From positions 84,058-148,057 of the forward strand of contig NZ_JAMTCO010000014.1 in the NCBI RefSeq assembly GCF_024171925.1: DNA of 64,000 nucleotides, read 5' to 3'. How positions within the stretch are numbered: the first letter of the stretch is position 1; each line of letters starts with the position of its first letter. The DNA is from Actinokineospora diospyrosa. Its GTDB lineage: Bacteria; Actinomycetota; Actinomycetes; Mycobacteriales; Pseudonocardiaceae. The position numbers and the translations under genes were made by a program. This document shows, piece after piece, positions 44,238 through 52,912 of this stretch. The notes below the pieces were generated by a model. The model had not been told where the DNA came from. It saw nothing but the letters and a program-made list of their open reading frames with translations, and did no database searches.

Positions 44238-46631
44238 CTACTCCCCCCGTCCCTTCTTCCGAGGCGCCACAACCGATCGCGGTAGCAATCGTCCCCGCCA
44301 ATCCAGCGGCGACGATTTCCGCATCCCTGATACCACCTCATCGAACGCCCGTGCCAGTTCCGGATCCCGCTCCGAGCGTCCTCCATACCAAGACCGCTCC
44401 ACCGAGTTCACCACCGTCCGCAGGGCCTGCTTGCTCCCCTCATCCAGACTGTGCTCCTTGGCCAACCGCCGAGCCGCAGTCCGGACCGTGTCCGTGTCGG
44501 ACGTCTCTGCCCCGCGGTCCCAAGACTCCGCCATAAGCTCTGTCCACGCCGCAGTAGCGGCATCGTCCGGACCAGCCATGGCAGTCCTTCGCTGACGGCG
44601 ATACAAGTCGCGTACGGCAGCAGGGATTGCGGATAGCGCAAGAACCACGAACAACCCGCTGAGCCACCAAGAGAGCAGCGACAGCAAGAACACTCCAGCC
44701 AAGAATCCGGCTGTAAGAGCGAACGTGCGCGTGGATGAGATGCGGCGGGTGGTGGTGAGACTTACGAGCAGCACGGCGATAAGACCTAGGCCGATCCCTG
44801 CCCATGCCTGCCAGGGCCAACCCTGGTCGCCTTGGGCTCGTTGGCCTAGGTTGCCAGCTTGCTGGTCTGGGTCTGGGCGGTCGCTTCGGGGGGCGGCCGT
44901 TGTGGAGGCTGAGTTGCTTGGCAGCTTCTCGGTGCTCACGGTGGTTGACGGGCCGGTGCTGGGGTCGGCGCTGACGTAGGGGGGTTCGTAGGTGCGGCCG
45001 TCGGCCAGGGGGGTGGGGTCGAAGGTGACCCAGCCCTGGCCGGGGAAGAAGATCTCGACCCACGCGTGGGCGTCCTGGGTGGTGATGGAGCGGTAGTCAC
45101 CGGACAGGAAGCCCGCCGTGTAGCCGATGGCGACGCGGGAGGGGAGGCCCGCTGCTCGAGCGAGGATGGCCATCGCGGAGGCGTATTGCTCGCAGAAGCC
45201 GGTCTTGGAGTTGAACAGGAACTCCTTGAGCGCGTCCTCGTCGCTGGTCAGTGCCGTCTGGGTTTTGTACTGGAAGCCGTTGGACGTCTCGAAGTGCTTC
45301 TTGAGGGCCAGCGCCTTGTCGAACGCCGACGCCTGGCCGTTGGTGATCAGCTTCGCCAGGGTCACGACCTCCGGATCGATGCCGTCGGCCACCAGGTAGC
45401 CCGGGTCGATCTCGTCGTAGTCGCCCTCCGCCTGCCGCAACTGGTCGGCGGTCGGCTCGCTCAGGTCGGCGTCCTCGATGTAGCGGTCGAGCTTGCGCAT
45501 GCTGTGCGAGAACACCATGCCGCCCGCCTGGTCGTAGAACATGCCGTCGGGCAGGTCGCGCAGGTTGCGGGGGTTGCCGTAGATCGGCGCCCACAGGTCC
45601 TCGTAGTTGACCGGCTCGATCTCGATCCGGGTCTCCTGGCCGCCACCCCGGTCACCCGGCGCGGGCGGCATGCCGAGACCGGCCGGGACATCGCTGGGCA
45701 GGGCGTCGGCGGCGACCCAGCCGCCGTTGCGGTCGAAGCGGGGGAGGGTGATCGCGCGCAGGTAGCGGCTCTGGTTGCCCAGGCCGCGCACCCGCAGCAA
45801 CTCCACGTTGTTGCCCTGGTCGAGCATGCCGCGCAGCTTCGTGAACGGCTTCAACGCCAGACCACCGCCGCTGCCACCGCCGTTGCCGCCGCCCGGGAGG
45901 CTGCCGACCGTGCCGATGCCGGTGATCAGCGCACCCGCGAGCAGGCCGAGCGCCAGCGCCGAGGACACCATCACGACCGGCGACCCGACACCGGTCCCGG
46001 TGCTGGGCAGCGCGGGCCGGTTGCGCCACAACCGGTGCCGGTGCGTCCCGTCCACGGCCAGCAGCACCGCGAACGAACTCGCGCCCAGCACGAACGACCA
46101 CCAGGGCAGCAGCTCGTCGGCGAGCGAGGCGGGCACCGCGTAGACGCACAGCAGCACCAGACCGCACGCCGCCGGGGCGCCCGCAGCGACCGCCAAGGTG
46201 TCGACCAGCACCGCGACCAGCCCGATCGCGATTACTACCAGGCACAGCACCGGTCTCGTCTCGGCCACCGGCGGCACACCCGTGCGCACCGCCTCCACCG
46301 AGTCGCCCAGCACCGCGCCGAGATCGCTCAACGCCTCCGGGCCGGGGAAGATCCCCAGCACCCCGCTGTCGGTGAACAACGCGACCAGCAACAGCAGCAG
46401 CGAGAACAGCTGCGCGATGCCCACCACCAGCGTCGGCGCCCGCATCGCGCGCAGGCCGAGGCCCACCGCGGCCACCACGATCACCGCGATCCCGGCGTGC
46501 CCCAGCCAGCGCGCCCCCGAGATCACCCCGGAGAGCGCGGTCGAGGCGCACAACGTCGTCAGCGCGGCGACCACCGGGGTGACCGTGGTCGACCACTGCG
46601 CCTGCGCCGTCGGCACTGGTTGCTCGCTCAT
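44238..46631 (-). CDS. TgpA-type transmembrane transglutaminase-like protein
   Basis: A 797-residue protein. The N-terminal 240 residues have six or more membrane segments (DUF3488-type), then a large extracytoplasmic region. The transglutaminase triad is visible in TGFCEQYASAMAILARAAGLPSRVAIGY (Cys) and DAHAWVEIFFPGQGWVTFDPTP (His, Asp). A Ser/Thr/Pro linker, two further membrane segments and a cytoplasmic tail (about 680-797) follow. The biochemical role in actinobacteria is not settled. The ATG at 46631 overlaps the DUF58 stop, completing a moxR-DUF58-tgpA operon. The DnaA-box array abuts its 3' end. Confidence 0.92.
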   Translation of the reverse strand: MSEQPVPTAQAQWSTTVTPVVAALTTLCASTALSGVISGARWLGHAGIAVIVVAAVGLGLRAMRAPTLVVGIAQLFSLLLLLVALFTDSGVLGIFPGPEALSDLGAVLGDSVEAVRTGVPPVAETRPVLCLVVIAIGLVAVLVDTLAVAAGAPAACGLVLLCVYAVPASLADELLPWWSFVLGASSFAVLLAVDGTHRHRLWRNRPALPSTGTGVGSPVVMVSSALALGLLAGALITGIGTVGSLPGGGNGGGSGGGLALKPFTKLRGMLDQGNNVELLRVRGLGNQSRYLRAITLPRFDRNGGWVAADALPSDVPAGLGMPPAPGDRGGGQETRIEIEPVNYEDLWAPIYGNPRNLRDLPDGMFYDQAGGMVFSHSMRKLDRYIEDADLSEPTADQLRQAEGDYDEIDPGYLVADGIDPEVVTLAKLITNGQASAFDKALALKKHFETSNGFQYKTQTALTSDEDALKEFLFNSKTGFCEQYASAMAILARAAGLPSRVAIGYTAGFLSGDYRSITTQDAHAWVEIFFPGQGWVTFDPTPLADGRTYEPPYVSADPSTGPSTTVSTEKLPSNSASTTAAPRSDRPDPDQQAGNLGQRAQGDQGWPWQAWAGIGLGLIAVLLVSLTTTRRISSTRTFALTAGFLAGVFLLSLLSWWLSGLFVVLALSAIPAAVRDLYRRQRRTAMAGPDDAATAAWTELMAESWDRGAETSDTDTVRTAARRLAKEHSLDEGSKQALRTVVNSVERSWYGGRSERDPELARAFDEVVSGMRKSSPLDWRGRLLPRSVVAPRKKGRGE

Positions 46632-47893
46632 GTCCCGGCTCCCGCGATCATCGTGTCCCCGCGCCGGTTGCCCGTTCGGCAGACCCCGGCCCAGACCTGG
46701 GTCATCGGCGCGTCCGGCCGGGCGATCGTGACGCCCCAGCCCGCCCCGCTGAGCAGCGTCGCCGCCGCGGTCGGGTCCACCTCCGGGCCGTCGCCCGCGC
46801 CCCACGCCGGGGTGTCGAGCAGCACCGCGAGGCTGCGCGTGCCCCGGGTGCGGTAGCGGATGAGCTGGCTGACCGACTCCGGCGTCGCCGCGCCCAGGAT
46901 CGCGATCAGCTCCTGGCCGTGACCGGGGTCGGCCGGGCAGGAGATGTCGCGCTGGTGCACCGGCTGCAGCGCGGCCAGCGCGTCGAGCACCGCGTCGTCG
47001 CTGTGCGCGCCGTCGCCCGCGTCGCTGACCAGGACGCCGCCGGTCTCGGTGACCAGCCGGATCTGGTGGCCGTGCCGGTGCAGGTGCACGCAGACGCTCG
47101 CCGCGAAGGACACCGCCCACTCCAGGCTCGACCCGGCGCCGGTGCCGCGGTGCCCGCCGACCCGGCGGTCCAGCAGCACCGTCGTGCCGCCGCGCCAGGG
47201 GCTCTCCTCGACCCGGACCATCATCTCGTCGCGCTTGGCGGTCGAGCGCCAGTGCACCTTCCGCAGGTCATCGCCCTGCCGGTAGGGCCGCACCACCGCG
47301 TCGTCCTCGCCCTGGCCCGCGTTGAGCCGCACCGAGCCGTCGTCACCCGAGCCGAGGCCGGACCCGCCGGGTACCCCGGACAACCGCACCACCCTGGGCA
47401 CCACGACCAGCCGCGACGACCCAGCCAAGTCGCGCTCGAACTCGGCCAGGCCGAACGGGTCGGTGACCGTCGCCTTCAACGGCCCGATCTGCTGGATCCC
47501 GCGCAACATCGGCTGCAGCGTGTAACGCAGCTGCGTCCCGGTGTTGCGGGGGAGGTGCTCTATGAGGAACCGCGGCTTCCCGCCGAGCGCGTAAGGCACG
47601 CCGTCAGAGACAAGAAGGCCGACCGTAGGAAGCCTGCCCGTGCTCCGGACAGACAGCACTACCTCGGTGCGACCCCCCACCGGCACCCGCACAGGAGATA
47701 TGTGTCGCTGGGCGCTTAGCCCTACCCGCGAAACCGCGGTCAACACGCACACGAGCAGCGGTAACGCCACGACGAACACGGACACGCGCATCAGGTCGCG
47801 CTCGTTGAGCACGATCGAGCACAGCGCGGCGGCGAGCCCGGCCGCGATCAGGCACCGTCCACGGGTGGTCAGACCCGACAGGGCTCCGCGCAT
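46628..47893 (-). CDS. DUF58 domain protein
   Basis: A 421-residue protein with two N-terminal membrane segments (RCLIAAGLAAALCSIVL and VSVFVVALPLLVCVL). The DUF58 core has the signature VRPYRQGDDLRKVHWRSTAKRDEMMVRVEE, followed by a von Willebrand A-like fold. In the MoxR-DUF58-transglutaminase system it is thought to be a partner of the AAA ATPase at the membrane. The ATG at 47893 follows moxR by 10 bases; the stop overlaps tgpA. Confidence 0.92.
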   Translation of the reverse strand: MRGALSGLTTRGRCLIAAGLAAALCSIVLNERDLMRVSVFVVALPLLVCVLTAVSRVGLSAQRHISPVRVPVGGRTEVVLSVRSTGRLPTVGLLVSDGVPYALGGKPRFLIEHLPRNTGTQLRYTLQPMLRGIQQIGPLKATVTDPFGLAEFERDLAGSSRLVVVPRVVRLSGVPGGSGLGSGDDGSVRLNAGQGEDDAVVRPYRQGDDLRKVHWRSTAKRDEMMVRVEESPWRGGTTVLLDRRVGGHRGTGAGSSLEWAVSFAASVCVHLHRHGHQIRLVTETGGVLVSDAGDGAHSDDAVLDALAALQPVHQRDISCPADPGHGQELIAILGAATPESVSQLIRYRTRGTRSLAVLLDTPAWGAGDGPEVDPTAAATLLSGAGWGVTIARPDAPMTQVWAGVCRTGNRRGDTMIAGAGT

Positions 47894-47903
47894 CCGATGC
47901 CCC

Positions 47904-49085
<1,182 letters not shown>

Positions 49086-49560
49086 GCGACCTCCTGGTGT
49101 TCCTCGGCGGCAGTCCGCTCCCGCCGCCGCCCGGTCCGGGCGCGGTCGGGACGGCGCGCGGCGGCCCGCCCCCCACGTGCTCGCCCGCCACGCCAGCGTG
49201 GCCGCGACAGCCTGCCATGGAGTGTGTCAAACGAGGGCGAAGTACCCAACGGTTCGACCCGGCCAACCTGACCGGCGCCGAGGCCGCGCCCGGTCCGCGC
49301 CAAGGATAGGCCGCCCCCGCGGCCGGTGGCCCCCGCCGGGCGCCGCCGCCCGCCATGTGGATCTTGTCACGGGTCGGTGCGCGTGGGCGGACCGGGCGGC
49401 CCCGATCGTCCGGGTGGCCGCCGCGCCCACCCGCCGGGATGACACTCGGTGATCGATCGGCGACGGCGCGAGCGTTACCCGAATGGGTGAGTCCGCGCGG
49501 CGCCCCCACGGCGCCCCACCTGCGGGCCCCCGAGTTCCCCACATCACCCCACATATGGCG
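49086..49560. other. Noncoding gap between moxR and the dcw promoters
   Basis: This stretch lies between the divergent moxR and mraZ operons. It should contain the moxR promoter on the minus strand, but no clear -35/-10 pair was recognised. No gene is credible. Confidence 0.5.
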
Positions 49561-49587
49561 TTGACATGCGGTTCGGGCCGCTATAGC
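49561..49587 (+). promoter_or_regulatory. Housekeeping-type promoter upstream of mraZ
   Basis: TTGACA at 49561-49566 is a perfect -35 hexamer. TATAGC at 49582-49587 (15-bp spacer) or TAGCTG at 49584 (17-bp spacer) can serve as the -10. It would give a transcript with about 230 bases of leader before mraZ. Confidence 0.55.
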
Positions 49588-49723
49588 TGACCCATTTGTC
49601 CGTTATCAACGTCCATTGTGGCTCGTCCGGCGCGGGTGGGTCCCCACCACCCCCCACGGTGAACCCACCGGCCCTAGCTGCGGAAACGCGGATCGCCCCG
49701 GTCCGAATCCCGCGTGATTCGCG

Positions 49724-49765
49724 TTGACTGTGGTGAAAAGTGGGGTACTGTGGCGCCAAGTGGGG
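49724..49765 (+). promoter_or_regulatory. Second mraZ promoter overlapping four MraZ boxes
   Basis: GTGGTG (49730), GTGGGG (49740), GTGGCG (49750) and GTGGGG (49760) form four direct repeats with an exact 10-bp period, the pattern of MraZ operator boxes. A promoter, TTGACT (49724-49729) and TACTGT (49746-49751) with a 16-bp spacer, overlaps them. MraZ binding here should repress transcription of its own operon. Confidence 0.7.
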
Positions 49766-49819
49766 CAGACGGGGGCCTCATGGCCGATCCGTTCGGTTCG
49801 GTGGGGAGGTGGGTGTCGG

Positions 49820-50251
49820 ATGTTCCTCGGCACGCACACCCCCAGGCTCGACGACAAAGGGCGGCTCACACTGCCCGCCAAGTTCCGGGAAGCGCTCGCG
49901 GGTGGGTTGATGGTCACGAAGGGTCAGGATCACTGCCTCTACGTGTTCCCACGCGCGGAGTTCGAGGAGATGGCACGCAAGGTCGCCGCGGCCCCCCTGA
50001 CGAACGAGGCGGTCCGCGCCTACCAGCGGTACCTGTTCGCCGGAACCGACGAGCAGCGACCCGACGGGCAGGGGCGGATCGCGGTCGCGCCCGAACTGCG
50101 CAAGTACGCGGGACTCACCAAGGACTGCGTGGTCATCGGCGCGATCACCAGGTTGGAGATCTGGGACGCCCAGGCGTGGCAGACCTACCTGGACGAACAC
50201 GAGGACAGCTACTCCCAAGCCCGGGAGGAGGTCCTGCCCGGCGTGTTCTGA
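49820..50251 (+). CDS. mraZ: Division/cell-wall operon regulator MraZ
   Basis: A 143-residue protein of two AbrB-like repeats: [23 protein letters not shown] and, in the second half, [35 protein letters not shown]. The ATG at 49820 has GGGGAGGT at 49803-49810. MraZ is the first gene of the dcw cluster and a DNA-binding regulator of it. The boxes it should bind are just upstream. The 244-bp gap to rsmH is unusually long and holds short GTGTGTGAGG repeats but no recognised gene. Confidence 0.95.
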   Translation: MFLGTHTPRLDDKGRLTLPAKFREALAGGLMVTKGQDHCLYVFPRAEFEEMARKVAAAPLTNEAVRAYQRYLFAGTDEQRPDGQGRIAVAPELRKYAGLTKDCVVIGAITRLEIWDAQAWQTYLDEHEDSYSQAREEVLPGVF

Positions 50252-50495
50252 CGTGGGACGTGGAACGCGGGTGCCGTGAGGCCTCGGTCCGCTCGCCTTC
50301 GGCCCTGACACACCTTCCCCGGTGCCAGGTCCGACGAGCGGGCGGGGACCTGGCGGCACCCGGTCGCGTTCCGGGAGATGTGGTGCGGAGAGGGGTGGTT
50401 GCCATGGCGGCGCGGCGCGCGTCCGGTCGGTCTGGTCGCGTGCAGAGGTCTGGTCGCGTGTGTGAGGTCCGTGTGTGTGAGGCCGAGGTGAGCTG

Positions 50496-51452
50496 GTGAC
50501 CGAGCGCCCCCGTCACGACCCCGTTCTGCTGCGCCGGGTGCTGGAGTTGCTGCACCCCGCGCTCGCCGACCGCCCCGCCGTCCTGGTCGACGCCACCCTC
50601 GGGCTCGGCGGCCACTCCGACGCACTGCTCTCGGCCCACCCCCAGCTCACCTTGGTCGGCCTCGACCGCGACCCCAACGCCCTCGCCCTCGCGGGCGAGC
50701 GGCTCGCCCGCCACGGCGACCGGGTGCACCTCGTGCACACCGTCTACGACGGACTCCCCGACGCGCTGGTCGGCCTGGGACTGTCGCGTGTGGATGGCGT
50801 GCTGTTCGACCTCGGCGTGTCCTCGATGCAGCTCGACGTCGCCGAGCGCGGCTTCGCCTACGCCAAGGACGCGCCGCTGGACATGCGCATGGACCAGACC
50901 ACCGGCCCGACCGCCGCCGACGTGCTCAACGAGTACTCGGCCGGTGACCTCGCCAGGGTCCTGCGCGAGTACGGCGAGGAGCGCTTCGCCGCCCGCATCG
51001 CCCGCGCCGTGGTCGCCGAACGCGACCGCGAGCCGTTCACCACCAGCGCCCGGCTGGTGGAACTGCTCTACGCCGCGGTCCCGGCCGCGAGCAGGCGCAC
51101 CGGCGGCCACCCCGCCAAGCGCACCTTCCAGGCGCTGCGCATCGAGGTCAACGCCGAACTCGACGTCCTGCGCCGCGCCGTGCCCGCCGCGCTCGCCGCG
51201 CTGTCGGTCGGCGGCCGGATCGTCGTCGAGGCCTACCAGTCGCTCGAGGACCGGATCGTCAAGCGCGCGATCACCGACCTGGCGAGGTCGACCGCGCCGC
51301 ACGGCCTGCCCGTGGAGCTGCCCGAACACGCACCCCAGCTGCGCCTGCTCACCCGAGGCGCCGAGGTGGCCGACGAGACCGAGGTCGCCGCCAACCCCCG
51401 CGCGCAGTCGGTCCGACTCCGCGCAGCCGAACGCGTCCGGGAGGCCCCATGA
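50496..51452 (+). CDS. rsmH: 16S rRNA m4C1402 methyltransferase RsmH
   Basis: A 318-residue enzyme (MraW). SAM motif [50 protein letters not shown] and the RNA-binding segment [19 protein letters not shown] are conserved. It methylates N4 of C1402 in 16S rRNA. The GTG at 50496 has GAGGTGAG upstream. The stop overlaps the ftsL ATG by 4 bases. Confidence 0.95.
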   Translation: MTERPRHDPVLLRRVLELLHPALADRPAVLVDATLGLGGHSDALLSAHPQLTLVGLDRDPNALALAGERLARHGDRVHLVHTVYDGLPDALVGLGLSRVDGVLFDLGVSSMQLDVAERGFAYAKDAPLDMRMDQTTGPTAADVLNEYSAGDLARVLREYGEERFAARIARAVVAERDREPFTTSARLVELLYAAVPAASRRTGGHPAKRTFQALRIEVNAELDVLRRAVPAALAALSVGGRIVVEAYQSLEDRIVKRAITDLARSTAPHGLPVELPEHAPQLRLLTRGAEVADETEVAANPRAQSVRLRAAERVREAP

Positions 51453-52912
51453 CCGCCCCACCGAGCAGTACCGGCCGCCTGCCCGCCCAGTCCCGCCGCA
51501 CCGCCGACCCGGACGACCTCGTCGGCGGTACCGCCGCGCCCACCGAGCAGCGCCCCACCCGCCGTCCCCGCCGCACTGGAACCCCCAGCACCGATACCGA
51601 CCGCCCGACCGCGGGCAGCTCCCGGGTGGCCGACCCCGACACCACGGACCGGTCCCGTCGCGCCACCCGCCGCACCGCCGACCCGGCCGACCACGACGCC
51701 GGTACCGCCGAGCCGGACTCCGCGCGCCGTCCCCGCCGCTCCGCCACGCACAGCACCGACACCGACACCACGGACCGCGACCGGGCTGCCCGCCCCCGCC
51801 GCACCGGCGACGACCCGGCCGCCAAACCCCGGCGCCGGTCCACCCGGTCCGCGAGGTCCACCACGTCCGACAGGGGCACGGCGACCGGCAAGCCCACCGC
51901 GTCCGGCAGCCCCACGGTGACCGGCAGGCCCGCCAGGTCCAGCCAGCCCACCGCCTCCGGCAAGCCCGAGGCGTCCGGCAAGGCGACCACCACCGGCAGG
52001 GCCACGGCCACCGGTCGAGCCACCGCCACCGGCAGGCCGACCGCTTCCGGCACGGCAACCGCCTCAGCCCGCTCCGGCGGGCCCACCGCCCGGGCGTCGT
52101 CGTCCGGCAAGGCGTCGTCCGGCAAAGCCGCGCGCCCAAGCAGGTCCACGGCGTCCAGCCGCGCCGGGGCCGCCACCGCGGAGCCCGCAGGCCAGGTGGA
52201 CCTCCTCGAGGCCCCCACCAAGCCCCGCCGCGCCGACCGCACCGCGCAGCGCCCGCGCACGGCCGCCGCCGAACGCGCCTACGCGCGCCGAGCCCACCGC
52301 GACGGCGTCCGCCCGCACACCTCCTCCGCTGCCGCGGCGACGGAGGAAGCCAGCTCCGGCCGCGCCTCGTTCGTGGTCCTGATCATCGTTCTCCTCGCGG
52401 TCGGCGTGGCGGCCACCCTGTGGCTGACCACCCAGGCCATCGCCGACTCGTTCCGCCTCGAGTCCGCCAAGCGGGAAACCACCCGCCTCGCGGAGGAAGC
52501 CGCCCAACTCCAGCAGGACGTCACCCACCAAGAGGCCGCCCCTGCTCTCGCCGAGCGGGCCCGAGCCCTGGGCATGGTCCTCGCGGGCGACGCCGCCTGG
52601 CTCCGCCTCAAGCCCGACGGCACCGTCGAACTGGTCGGCACCCCCAAGGCGGCCGAGGCCCCCGCCCCGGCCGCCACCGCACCCCCCGCAGCCGACGCGG
52701 CGGTACCCCCCGCTGCCGACCCCGCCACGGGCCAGACCAACGCCGGTCAACCGAACACGGGCCAACAGCCCCCCGCAGCAGGCCAGGCGGTCCCCGCCCC
52801 CGGGCAGACCGCGCAGCCAGTCGGCCCCAACCAGCCCCGAATCGACACCGGCACCCAGCCCACCGAGGGCACGCCAGGCACCACCAACCAGCCACCGGCG
52901 GGCGGCGGCTGA
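51449..52912 (+). CDS. ftsL: FtsL-like division protein with a very long disordered N-terminus
   Basis: A 487-residue protein in the ftsL position. The FtsL-like core is short: one membrane segment at about 307-330 ([20 protein letters not shown]), then a coiled coil ([21 protein letters not shown]) and the segment [17 protein letters not shown]. About 300 residues before it are Arg/Thr/Ala/Ser/Gly-rich and disordered, with [15 protein letters not shown]-type repeats. The last 90 residues are Pro/Gln/Ala-rich. G or C at third positions is high throughout, so the long N-terminus is real coding sequence. FtsL is usually about 100-200 residues. ATGA overlap with rsmH. Confidence 0.8.
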   Translation: MTAPPSSTGRLPAQSRRTADPDDLVGGTAAPTEQRPTRRPRRTGTPSTDTDRPTAGSSRVADPDTTDRSRRATRRTADPADHDAGTAEPDSARRPRRSATHSTDTDTTDRDRAARPRRTGDDPAAKPRRRSTRSARSTTSDRGTATGKPTASGSPTVTGRPARSSQPTASGKPEASGKATTTGRATATGRATATGRPTASGTATASARSGGPTARASSSGKASSGKAARPSRSTASSRAGAATAEPAGQVDLLEAPTKPRRADRTAQRPRTAAAERAYARRAHRDGVRPHTSSAAAATEEASSGRASFVVLIIVLLAVGVAATLWLTTQAIADSFRLESAKRETTRLAEEAAQLQQDVTHQEAAPALAERARALGMVLAGDAAWLRLKPDGTVELVGTPKAAEAPAPAATAPPAADAAVPPAADPATGQTNAGQPNTGQQPPAAGQAVPAPGQTAQPVGPNQPRIDTGTQPTEGTPGTTNQPPAGGG

